This document shows positions 1 to 5,640 of a stretch of DNA of 9,872 nucleotides, piece by piece (within the stretch, counting starts at the first letter, position 1; the number at the start of each line of letters is the position of its first letter). The notes beneath the pieces are model-generated. The model did not search any database and had not been told where the DNA came from. It was given only the letters and a program-made list of their open reading frames with translations. This stretch comes from Clostridia bacterium (GTDB taxonomy: Bacteria > Bacillota_E > SLMV01 > PUMD01). The stretch is taken from NCBI GenBank assembly GCA_007128555.1, contig SKXF01000436.1, positions 1-9,872 on the forward strand. The letters run 5' to 3'. A program made the position numbers and the translations under genes.

Positions 1-33
1 AGGCCCGTCTGGCCCGGGATCCAGGACGGCTGA
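1..33 (+). CDS. C-terminal end of an upstream gene (partial)
   Basis: Frame 1 is open from the window edge and reads RPVWPGIQDG before a TGA at 31-33. Eleven codons are too few to name a family. The stop lies 77 nt upstream of the chosen aspartate dehydrogenase start, so the two could share a transcript. It may also be chance: a 33-nt open stretch is weak evidence. Confidence 0.3.
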   Translation, partial: RPVWPGIQDG

Positions 34-110
34 ATCCGGAAGGAGTCCCTGCCAGGGGTGCCATGCGTGGGCTGGCTACGGTGATGCTTCATCGGAAAGG
101 GGTAACGCTC

Positions 111-932
111 GTGATCGATCTGGGAATCTTGGGATGCGGAGCCATTGGGGGTGCGGTTGCACAGTACGCCGTGGACCGGATGGAGAGTGTTCGGCTCCAG
201 GCGGTGGTGGACCGCTCCGAATCGGACCACGTCCGGTCACTTTGCCGGCGGGTGGAGGGGCTTCGTTACTACGATGATGCAGGGGCGCTGGCTGGTGTGC
301 CGCTGGACGTGATCCTGGAGGCGACCGATCCCTCCGTGGTGAGGAAACATGCGGCCTCCCTCGTGGCCTCGGGCAAGGACCTGATCGTGATGAGCGTCGG
401 GGGCTTGGTTGACCGGGAGGTGTTCAGGCGGGTTCGCGAGGCGGCGGCTGCATCAAATCAGAAAGTCATCGTGCCCTGCGGTGCGATTGCCGGGATCAGT
501 GCCATCCAGGCCGCGGGTACGGCAGGCGAGATCCGGGACGTGCTGCTGCGCACGACCAAGGCCCCCCGCGGATTGCAGGGGGCGCCCTACGTGTCGGACA
601 GGGGCCTTGATCTCGAGGGCTTTTCTGAACGAGAGTTGGTCTTCTCAGGCAACGTGTTGCAGGCGGTGATGGGCTTTCCCCAGAACCTGAACGTAAGTGC
701 GGCGGTGGCCCTTGCGGGAGTTGGCCCGGAGAAGACCCGGGTCGAGATCTACGCGGATCCCGGGTCGAAGTTTACGACTCATGAGTTGCATGTCCGTGGG
801 GACTTCGGCACCATGTGTATCTCGCTGGAGAACCATCCCAGTCCCGACAACCCCAGGAGTTCCCGGCTGGCAGCCCTGTCGGCTATCTCGGCACTCCAGA
901 AGTACACCGAGCCGGTGTTGATGGGCTACTGA
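111..932 (+). CDS. nadX: L-aspartate dehydrogenase (NadX type)
   Basis: This enzyme oxidises L-aspartate with NAD(P)+ to iminoaspartate, which can feed quinolinate and NAD synthesis or aspartate catabolism in the cytosol. The N-terminus is a Rossmann fold with GCGAIGG at residues 8-14. A middle segment reads VMSVGGLVD, then PCGAIAGISAIQAAG. The C-terminal domain has the family's THELHVRGDFG stretch with its conserved His, followed by ENHPSPDNPRSSRLAALSAI. The GTG at 111 is preferred over the ATG at 63. It puts the dinucleotide-binding strand at the very N-terminus, gives 273 residues (close to the family's roughly 255-270) and has AAAGGGG 8 nt upstream. The alternative start would add 16 residues. 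The family call is firm. The symbol is by family, since no nadA or nadC gene is visible to confirm a role in NAD synthesis. Confidence 0.9.
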   Translation: MIDLGILGCGAIGGAVAQYAVDRMESVRLQAVVDRSESDHVRSLCRRVEGLRYYDDAGALAGVPLDVILEATDPSVVRKHAASLVASGKDLIVMSVGGLVDREVFRRVREAAAASNQKVIVPCGAIAGISAIQAAGTAGEIRDVLLRTTKAPRGLQGAPYVSDRGLDLEGFSERELVFSGNVLQAVMGFPQNLNVSAAVALAGVGPEKTRVEIYADPGSKFTTHELHVRGDFGTMCISLENHPSPDNPRSSRLAALSAISALQKYTEPVLMGY

Positions 933-1020
933 GACGGTCGCCTTGCGTTGGGAAATGGGACAGCCTCCAGTAAGAGGTACGCGCGAGATGATCGCATCCG
1001 CTCTTCACAATCCAATCCTG

Positions 1021-1069
1021 AGGAGGTCAGGCAGAGGGGATTCCGCCGGCTAAACGCTGCCTGACTCCT
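1021..1069 (+). repeat. Inverted repeat, possible transcript end of the aspartate dehydrogenase gene
   Basis: AGGAG(G)TCAGGCAG at 1021-1034 pairs with CTGCCTGACTCCT at 1057-1069. This gives 13 base pairs with one bulged G and a 22-nt loop. It starts 88 nt after the dehydrogenase stop codon. Only TTTG follows the 3' arm, so it is not a canonical intrinsic terminator. It could be a weak or factor-assisted terminator or a structured RNA element. Confidence 0.45.
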
Positions 1070-1303
1070 TTGCCCGCATGGTCATAGTCTCCCGGCCGTC
1101 CTGGCAGGCAACGACGCTTACCGCCGGGTGAGCGTGGACAGCAACTGCAGGGGTCGCACCTGCACCCTTCGCTACCTGTGCGGCGGTTTCTGCAGGGCGT
1201 GGAGTGAAACTCACATGTTGATGTCGTAGCCAACCGGAGTGTTCGCGGCACGATCGCGGCTGAGATGTGGGCAGTGTTGTGTGCAAGGTGAAACATCATG
1301 CGA

Positions 1304-1346
1304 CTGACGGGCCTCCCGTATCAACCCCCGGGGAGGCCCCCGTCGG
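1304..1346. repeat. GC-rich inverted repeat
   Basis: CTGACGGGCCTCCC at 1304-1317 pairs with 1331-1346 over 14 positions, with one G-U wobble, a two-base C bulge and a 13-nt loop. A purine-rich stretch follows on the plus strand and no T-run on either strand, so it is not a clear terminator. It lies between the dehydrogenase and the repeat gene, about 100 nt beyond the end of the latter. The function is unknown. Confidence 0.5.
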
Positions 1347-1447
1347 AAAGAGAGAAAAGACAACACGCCCTGAAAAACTAGCAGCAGTGTTTCCATGAGG
1401 TTGCCATGAGAGTTGAAGAGACGAAAGGGGCCGGATCTCCGTGCCCT

Positions 1448-1852
1448 TTAGTTTTTGCTATCTGAACAGTCGGGAGTTACTTTCTCACAACACTCAGAGG
1501 TTGCTGCTTCTTCGCAGCATACGGGAGGTGTTTCCTCGCAACACTCAGAGGTTACCGTTTCTTCGCAGCATACGGGAGGTGTTTCCTCGCAACACTCAGA
1601 GGTTGCTGCTTCTTCGCAGCATACGGGAGGTGTTTCCTCGCAGCACTCAGAGGTTGTTGCTTCTTCGCAGCATACGGGAGGTGTTTCCTCGCAGCACTCA
1701 GAGGTTGCTGCTTCTTCGCAGCATACAGGAGGTGTTTCCTCGCAACACTCAGAGGTTATCGCTTCTTCACAGCATACGGGAGGTGTTTCCTCACAATAGC
1801 AACAGGTCTCCTCAGGTTGACAGGTAGTTTCTTCTGGGCTGTTAGGGTTCAT
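1448..1852 (-). CDS. Cys/Glu-rich tandem-repeat protein, 134 aa
   Basis: I do not recognise a family. A 16-residue N-terminus (MNPNSPEETTCQPEET) is followed by six near-identical 17-residue units, CCEETPPVCCEEAATSE, and a diverged end, CCEKVTPDCSDSKN. I count 29 Cys and 35 Glu but only 2 Lys and no Arg, so the protein is very acidic. The first unit has Tyr in place of its first Cys. Variation is confined to the AAT triplet (AIT, ATT, TVT). No signal peptide or membrane segment is visible. Each unit looks like an internal duplication (CCEETPPV / CCEEAATSE). The array is also open in plus-strand frames. The minus strand is preferred because it has an ATG, a purine-rich leader with AAAGG and GTGGGG, a TGCTATAAT promoter, and Cys/Glu-rich sequence continuing past both ends of the array. 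Paired Cys with Glu suggests metal or metalloid binding or a disulfide-rich coat. A modified-peptide precursor is also conceivable. All of these are inference. Confidence 0.7.
   Translation of the reverse strand: MNPNSPEETTCQPEETCCYCEETPPVCCEEAITSECCEETPPVCCEEAATSECCEETPPVCCEEATTSECCEETPPVCCEEAATSECCEETPPVCCEETVTSECCEETPPVCCEEAATSECCEKVTPDCSDSKN
1484..1796. repeat. 51-bp tandem repeat array (six units plus a partial copy)
   Basis: Units begin at 1484, 1535, 1586, 1637, 1688 and 1739, with a 7-bp partial copy from 1790. The unit length is a multiple of three, so the frame is kept. Copies differ at a few single bases and in one 9-bp stretch. There are no spacers between units. The array forms most of the minus-strand Cys/Glu repeat gene, and its copy number is likely to vary by slippage or recombination. 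Confidence 0.95.
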
Positions 1853-1885
1853 TTCCCCACTTACCTTTCTCTTTGTTCTTCATCA

Positions 1886-1894
1886 ATTATAGCA
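1886..1894 (-). promoter_or_regulatory. Extended -10 promoter of the Cys/Glu repeat gene
   Basis: Read on the minus strand the site is TGCTATAAT: a perfect -10 hexamer with the TGn extension. No good -35 is seen at 16-18 bp upstream, which is typical of extended -10 promoters. Transcription would start near 1879 and give a leader of about 27 nt before the ATG at 1852. The hexamer lies within one arm of an inverted repeat, so a repressor bound there would block it. Confidence 0.6.
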
Positions 1895-1908
1895 TTAAAC
1901 AGTACCAT

Positions 1909-1936
1909 TTGCTACTAGCTAGCGCTGATCCATAAT
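1909..1936 (+). promoter_or_regulatory. Possible plus-strand promoter opposing the ATP-grasp gene
   Basis: TTGCTA (1909-1914) and CATAAT (1931-1936) are separated by 16 bp and match the consensus at 4 of 6 and 5 of 6 positions. No plus-strand gene follows before 3723, so a transcript would be non-coding and would run antisense toward the ATP-grasp gene. In an AT-rich stretch such matches can arise by chance. Confidence 0.25.
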
Positions 1937-2254
1937 TGATAAAGATTATCTCTAGTTTGGGCCACTTCACTAGTGTTCTCGTCGTCTAGGACCTCATATT
2001 GAGATAATGGGGGCCTCAGGTATGGTGTTTAGGTGCCGCATGCATTGTTCAGTACGTTGTACGCCCGCAGGCCCGAGATGAACGAGAAAAGGCGGCATCG
2101 AAGGGCTGCCTGAGGGGTCTTGCAACATGGGAATCACCCGATAGACTTTCCAATTAACAGGACCTCGCGCAGGAGTGATGGGTTTTTGGGGGTGAAGGGG
2201 GAGATTGAGACGGTCCCGGGGTACGGGTAATCGGGGCGATTTGAACTGGTTCAC

Positions 2255-3433
2255 TCATCTTAGCCTGAGCAGTTTTCGGGCGACTTGGCTAGCCAGCCTG
2301 CGCCCATATTCCACGCCGGGGATTGGGTCCTGCCACTCCCAGATAGAGGGGACCTTTCGGGTGAAGAGTGACCGGATCACCTGGCTTGAGCGAAGTTGCC
2401 CCTTGCGGAGATAGTCCCGGATGGCGAAGGTGTCTTCCACGGCGGACCAGAAGTGCAGGCCTGTGTCCCGGGTTATTGCCCTGGCGGGAAGGGGATCTCC
2501 AATCAGGTCACAGTACATTATATAGGGGAAATTCAGTCCGATGTGATCCAGCAAGGGGTTCAGGTTGCTGAGACGGACGTTTATCTCAATCAGATAGAAC
2601 TTTTTTCTTCTGGCGTCATATTTCAGTTCAATTTCCGCAAAACCCCGGTAGCCTATCTGTTGAAGGAAAGAACTGCCGATATCATGGAGCTCTGGGACGT
2701 ATTTTTGCTGGGTGAACACCGAGGCGCCATATTTCACAGGGTATTGGCGTTTCTTCTGGCAAGTGGTCCAGTGAGTGATCTCGCCGCTCCGGTCGACATA
2801 GGCATCATAGGTATACATCTGATCATCGAAGCCGGGAATGATTCTCTGGATTACGACGTCGATCCCATGTTCCTGGGCCTTGGATATGGCCTGTTCCAGT
2901 TCTTCCCTGTTGTGGACCACAAAGACCTTGACTCGAAAGACGCTGACAAAGTCGGGACTGGTGGTGGGTTTCAGAAGGCAGGGATAGCCTATCTCTGCTG
3001 CCACCCGATCAAGGTCTGCTGGCGATAGTGTTTCGGGAGTGTCTACTCCACACTCCCGCGCCAGGTCATGAAGGCTGTCTTTGTACATGATATCGGTGTA
3101 GAAGCCCTGGGAGGGGTTGGGAAGCAGGCAGTGCTCTTTGAGTGTATCGTATTGCTGGTCCAGGATTTCTGCATAGTCGTCGTGGGTGGGAATAAGCACT
3201 GGCTTGTCATGCTGCTCCTCAGCATACTCTACCAGGAACTGGACGAAACCATGTGGCTTGTCTTTGTAGTAAGGCGCAATGAGTTCTGCCTCACAGTGAC
3301 GAGATCGAAACGCATAGGCCTGTTCTTCAGAATAATCTACCGCGACAACGGAAACACCCCTTCGACCCAGGCAGCGAATGGCGCTGAGACCTATGTAGTG
3401 ATTGGCTCCGATGACCATGCCTTTGCTCGACAT
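2255..3433 (-). CDS. ATP-grasp carboxylate-amine ligase (COG3919-like)
   Basis: ATP-grasp enzymes activate a carboxylate as an acyl phosphate and join it to an amine or other nucleophile. Residues 1-110 look like the pre-ATP-grasp Rossmann-like domain (MVIGANHYIGLSAIRCLGRRG). Residues 148-155 (IGYPCLLK) supply the ATP-binding Lys155. VIQRIIPG (194-201) is the hinge-strand region. GFAEIELKYD (264-273) and YLIEINVR (280-287) carry the Mg-binding acidic residues and Asn285. The pattern recalls predicted ATP-dependent carboligases and D-aspartate ligases, but the substrate cannot be read from sequence. The start is supported by CGGGAG placed 7 nt before the ATG. The gene lies upstream of the Cys/Glu repeat gene on the same strand with a 402-bp gap, and diverges from the pilus operon. 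Its base composition is lower in GC than the pilus genes (20 G/C in the 60 bases 2581-2640), suggesting separate ancestry. Confidence 0.85.
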   Translation of the reverse strand: MSSKGMVIGANHYIGLSAIRCLGRRGVSVVAVDYSEEQAYAFRSRHCEAELIAPYYKDKPHGFVQFLVEYAEEQHDKPVLIPTHDDYAEILDQQYDTLKEHCLLPNPSQGFYTDIMYKDSLHDLARECGVDTPETLSPADLDRVAAEIGYPCLLKPTTSPDFVSVFRVKVFVVHNREELEQAISKAQEHGIDVVIQRIIPGFDDQMYTYDAYVDRSGEITHWTTCQKKRQYPVKYGASVFTQQKYVPELHDIGSSFLQQIGYRGFAEIELKYDARRKKFYLIEINVRLSNLNPLLDHIGLNFPYIMYCDLIGDPLPARAITRDTGLHFWSAVEDTFAIRDYLRKGQLRSSQVIRSLFTRKVPSIWEWQDPIPGVEYGRRLASQVARKLLRLR

Positions 3434-3722
3434 CTCTCAACTCCCGTCACTTCAGTTACTATTCCCGCGGCGGGCTCAACCCCATGCTTTTCATGATCCC
3501 TTCAGCCTGGATCTCGGGTCCGGAGGCAGACGTGGATATCCATCGATCCGAGCCGACCTGGTCTGCCTGCCATGGCAAGGCCCTCCAAGATGCGGCCGCT
3601 TCACCCCTCTTCTCCCTTCAAGGCGCAACTCCAGGGACAGGTATAGGGGAAGGTGAGGTCGGTGTTTCCCATCTATTGACAATTCCCTGCCGAGTATGTC
3701 ATATTCTGGTAGGAGGTGGTAG
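3434..3722. other. Divergent intergenic region between the ATP-grasp gene and the Tad operon
   Basis: This 289-bp gap must hold the promoters of both divergent units. A candidate for the pilus operon is listed separately. No convincing -10/-35 pair was found for the ATP-grasp gene. A perfect 10-bp palindrome, TGGATATCCA at 3533-3542, could be a regulator site. I looked for and did not see the conserved core of a c-di-GMP-I riboswitch. Confidence 0.5.
3676..3705 (+). promoter_or_regulatory. Candidate promoter of the Tad operon
   Basis: A perfect TTGACA (3676-3681) is followed after 18 bp by CATATT (3700-3705), which matches the -10 consensus at 4 of 6 positions. A start about 7 nt downstream would fall at roughly 3712, inside the AGGAGG ribosome binding site at 3711-3716. 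That would leave almost no leader. Either the real start is slightly further upstream or the hexamer is fortuitous. Confidence 0.4.
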
Positions 3723-4442
3723 ATGTTGTGGGTTTCACGACGTTATCTGATCATGAGTGTGGCAATTGGGGCGGTGATTGCCGCCGTCTCCTACCTATAT
3801 CTCTCCGCAGCTGTGGTGGAACAGCCGATCGTGGTGGCGGCACAGGACATCCCCGCTTTCACAAGGATTGATGCCAGCATGCTGACGGTTCAGAGGCTTC
3901 CAGCTGCTGCGGTCCATCCCCAGAGCCTTCCGGACCCTGACCTCATCAGGGGGCAGTATGCGACCCGGAGCATCCTCCGTGAGGAGCCGGTTCTATCGGG
4001 AATCCTGGTGAACCCGGGGAGCCAGGCGGCGGGGATGCCCTGGCAGCTGGCGCCCGGTCAGAGAGCCATGGCCGTTCCCTGCCCGCCAGTCCGGGGAGCG
4101 GGTGGGGCCATCGCTCCCGGCCACCTCGTTGACCTGGTGTATTTTCGCGAGAGCTCTATTCATGGGCCGGCGGCGGGACGACTCCTGTTGACGGGGGTGC
4201 AGGTTCTGGATGTGCGGACCAGTTCTGGTTCTCCGTGGCGTCCCGGGTCGGGGGATTCCCCCTCTACAGCCGTGTTGGCCGTGGCACCGAACCAGGCCGA
4301 GATCCTCGCCTACGCCATGTCCACAGGCGACTTGTTCCTGACCGTAAGCCCCTATGATCCGGCTCCGCTGCACCCAGCCGGTGAAGGAATCACCGGATAC
4401 AACCTTTTTGGTGAAGAGGGGGGTGAGCTGGGTCGTGAGTGA
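3723..4442 (+). CDS. cpaB: Flp pilus assembly protein CpaB/RcpC
   Basis: CpaB is an envelope-anchored assembly factor of Tad pili. An N-terminal membrane segment (about residues 10-30) is followed by a SAF domain at 35-95 (VVAAQDIPAFTRIDASML). The C-terminal CpaB/RcpC domain at about 110-210 begins with the typical PGQRAMAVP and continues with GAIAPGHLVDLVYF. At 239 residues it is near the short end of the family. AGGAGG lies 6 nt before the ATG. An in-frame ATG at 3753 has no ribosome binding site. It is the first gene of the operon and its stop overlaps the next start. CpaB is usually discussed together with the outer-membrane secretin, but no secretin gene is present here, so it presumably acts at the membrane and cell wall. 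Confidence 0.9.
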   Translation: MLWVSRRYLIMSVAIGAVIAAVSYLYLSAAVVEQPIVVAAQDIPAFTRIDASMLTVQRLPAAAVHPQSLPDPDLIRGQYATRSILREEPVLSGILVNPGSQAAGMPWQLAPGQRAMAVPCPPVRGAGGAIAPGHLVDLVYFRESSIHGPAAGRLLLTGVQVLDVRTSSGSPWRPGSGDSPSTAVLAVAPNQAEILAYAMSTGDLFLTVSPYDPAPLHPAGEGITGYNLFGEEGGELGRE

Positions 4443-5640
4443 TGTTCCCTCGAAGGCTGGTTCTCGCTGCACCGTGGTATCCACGGACTTCGTTCTGATG
4501 GGGAAACTGCAGGAGGGCGGATCCATGGAGGTCGGACGTGTCATGTCGGGGCTCCGGCCCGGGCTCGCTCCCGAGGGGGAGGAGGAGGTGCTGGTCATTG
4601 ATCTCGCCTGCGAGGAGGATGCCTCGGTCGAGGACTTCCTGTCGGCGGGTTCGGATTTCCCCGTTACGGTCCTGTTGGTGCCCGATGCAGAGTCAGCTGG
4701 GCGATGGCAGAATCGCGGTGCGGTGGTGATCTCTGCCGCGGAATGGATCGGTGGTGAGGGACCGTCACCTGCTGAGGCCGGAGAGGGACAGCCGAGACGA
4801 CCCCGGAGTCCAGATCGTCGGACGCCCCCGCGGCAGACCGTGGTCCTGTTCAGCCCCAAGGGAGGCGTGGGGAGGACCACCCTCGCGGTGAACCTGGCTG
4901 TTCGGGCGAGGGCTGGCCTTGGACTGGAGACCGTGATCGTGGACCTGGACATCGGGGGTGGAGATGTGGCCCTCCACCTTGACCTGACGGAGGAACCGAC
5001 GGTTGTGGACCTGGCCGCTTACGGCGAGGACGTCACGGCAGATCTACTGCGCGAATTCGCCGCAACCTACAGGCCCTCGGGGCTATCGGTGCTTCCCGCC
5101 CCGGGGCGACCGGAACTGGTGGAACTGGCTCCGTGGGAGCGTCTCGCCCCGGTGGTGCGATCCTGCCAGAGGATCTATGACCTCGTGGTGGTCGACACCC
5201 CGGGCGATCCGGCCTCCGAGATGAGCTACCGCGTGCTGGAGGAGGCCACCTACGTCCTGGCACCTGTCACCCTGGATGTGTCGGCGGCCAGGCGGTTGAA
5301 GACGGCTCTGAACATGATGTCCGAGCTCTCGGCAGACCTTCCCGACAAGGTGAGGCTGGTTGTGAACCGCCAGGCCGAGGGGTCCCCCATTACCTGCAGG
5401 GACGTGGAAGAGTTCATCGGCCTGGAGGCCGTGGTACGTTTTCCCGATTGCTCCCGGGCAGCGGTCGAGGCCGTGGGCTCCGGAAAGCCCCTGGTGCTTG
5501 GAGGCGGTGATGACAGCATGCAACAGGCAGTTGATGATATCCTGGAGAATATTTTCTCGCTGAGGGTTCCCGAGGATCGAGTATCGTTCCTGACGCGGAT
5601 GCTGGGGTATGTGAGGGCATGGCCGGGGAGGAGAGGGTGA
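4435..5640 (+). CDS. tadZ: TadZ/CpaE-like pilus localisation ATPase
   Basis: TadZ is a MinD/ParA-superfamily protein that places the Tad machine, often at a pole. Residues 1-130 form a diverged receiver-like domain and a Pro/Arg-rich linker. The ATPase domain begins near 136. Its deviant Walker A reads KGGVGRTT at 142-149: the signature Lys142 is kept but the P-loop Lys is Arg147. Walker A' is DLDIGGGD (170-177) and Walker B is VVVDTPGD around Asp254. The GTG at 4435 is chosen because GAGGGGGGTGAG precedes it at good spacing and it overlaps the cpaB stop by 8 nt. The frame extends upstream to 4354, but that would overlap cpaB by about 90 nt. The product has 401 residues. The cpaB-tadZ-tadA order is the standard Tad arrangement. 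Confidence 0.88.
   Translation: MSDVPSKAGSRCTVVSTDFVLMGKLQEGGSMEVGRVMSGLRPGLAPEGEEEVLVIDLACEEDASVEDFLSAGSDFPVTVLLVPDAESAGRWQNRGAVVISAAEWIGGEGPSPAEAGEGQPRRPRSPDRRTPPRQTVVLFSPKGGVGRTTLAVNLAVRARAGLGLETVIVDLDIGGGDVALHLDLTEEPTVVDLAAYGEDVTADLLREFAATYRPSGLSVLPAPGRPELVELAPWERLAPVVRSCQRIYDLVVVDTPGDPASEMSYRVLEEATYVLAPVTLDVSAARRLKTALNMMSELSADLPDKVRLVVNRQAEGSPITCRDVEEFIGLEAVVRFPDCSRAAVEAVGSGKPLVLGGGDDSMQQAVDDILENIFSLRVPEDRVSFLTRMLGYVRAWPGRRG

Larger units (their letters stand above)
933..1447. other. 515-bp intergenic region with hairpins, no convincing gene
   Basis: No open frame here has both a good start and a recognisable product. The region holds inverted repeats at 1021-1069 and 1304-1346 (listed separately) and a smaller one, TGCAGG/CCTGCA, near 1146-1163. 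A nested hairpin lies at 1424-1449 (AAAGGG/CCCTTT around CGG/CCG) and overlaps the stop codon of the minus-strand repeat gene. It could end that transcript, but no T-tract follows. A minus-strand frame at 1050-1286 has a coding-like 3' half rich in Ala and Val (PAETAAQVAKGAGATPAVAV) but only a TTG start and no ribosome binding site. It could be a gene remnant. Confidence 0.5.
1877..1945. repeat. 14-bp inverted repeat flanking the promoter region
   Basis: The arm 1877-1890 (TCTTCATCAATTAT) matches the reverse complement of 1932-1945 (ATAATTGATAAAGA) at 13 of 14 positions, with 41 bp between arms. The arm nearer the repeat gene contains most of its -10 box. The other arm contains CATAAT on the plus strand, at the proper distance from TTGCTA. 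The arrangement resembles paired operator half-sites or back-to-back promoters. It could also be a small mobile-element relic. Confidence 0.6.
1853..2254. other. 402-bp intergenic region, AT-rich at the repeat-gene end
   Basis: The part next to the repeat gene is AT-rich (21 G/C in the 60 bases 1881-1940) and contains its promoter and the inverted repeat listed below. The rest, up to the stop of the ATP-grasp gene, has no gene I can support. A minus-strand frame at 1994-2254 starts with a GTG right after the ATP-grasp stop but has no ribosome binding site, and its product is Pro-rich and unrecognised. GGCCTCAGG near 2012 and CCTGAGG near 2110 are complementary but about 90 nt apart. Confidence 0.6.

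Noticed and set aside
1050..1286. Small minus-strand Ala/Val-rich gene
   Set aside because: It has only a TTG start, no ribosome binding site and no recognisable family. It is kept as a possible remnant in the intergenic entry, not as a gene.
1484..1796. CRISPR-like regular repeats
   Set aside because: The 51-bp units are directly adjacent with no unique spacers, keep a reading frame, and there are no cas genes.
1455..1799. Plus-strand Ser/Gln/His-rich repeat protein
   Set aside because: It has a TTG start, no ribosome binding site and no promoter, and the frame stops as soon as the array ends. Copy differences are silent here too, so it is not strictly excluded.
1441..1827. Plus-strand Leu/Arg-rich repeat protein
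   Set aside because: Base differences between copies change residues in this frame (Asn/Ser, Arg/Gln). The start is a GTG about 10 nt after a possible ribosome binding site. The opposite strand has a better promoter and start.
1994..2254. Small minus-strand gene directly after the ATP-grasp stop
   Set aside because: It has no ribosome binding site before the GTG. The product is Pro-rich and unrecognised, and the frame looks like chance.
3434..3722. c-di-GMP riboswitch ahead of the pilus operon
   Set aside because: Such switches are known near surface-structure genes, but none of the conserved core sequence could be found on either strand.
3484..3750. Plus-strand 88-residue frame upstream of cpaB
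   Set aside because: It overlaps the cpaB start and its ribosome binding site, has no ribosome binding site of its own and no recognisable product.
3993..4952. Long minus-strand frame across cpaB and tadZ
   Set aside because: It lies antisense to two well-supported genes and has Ser/Arg/Pro-rich composition typical of the shadow frame of GC-rich coding DNA.
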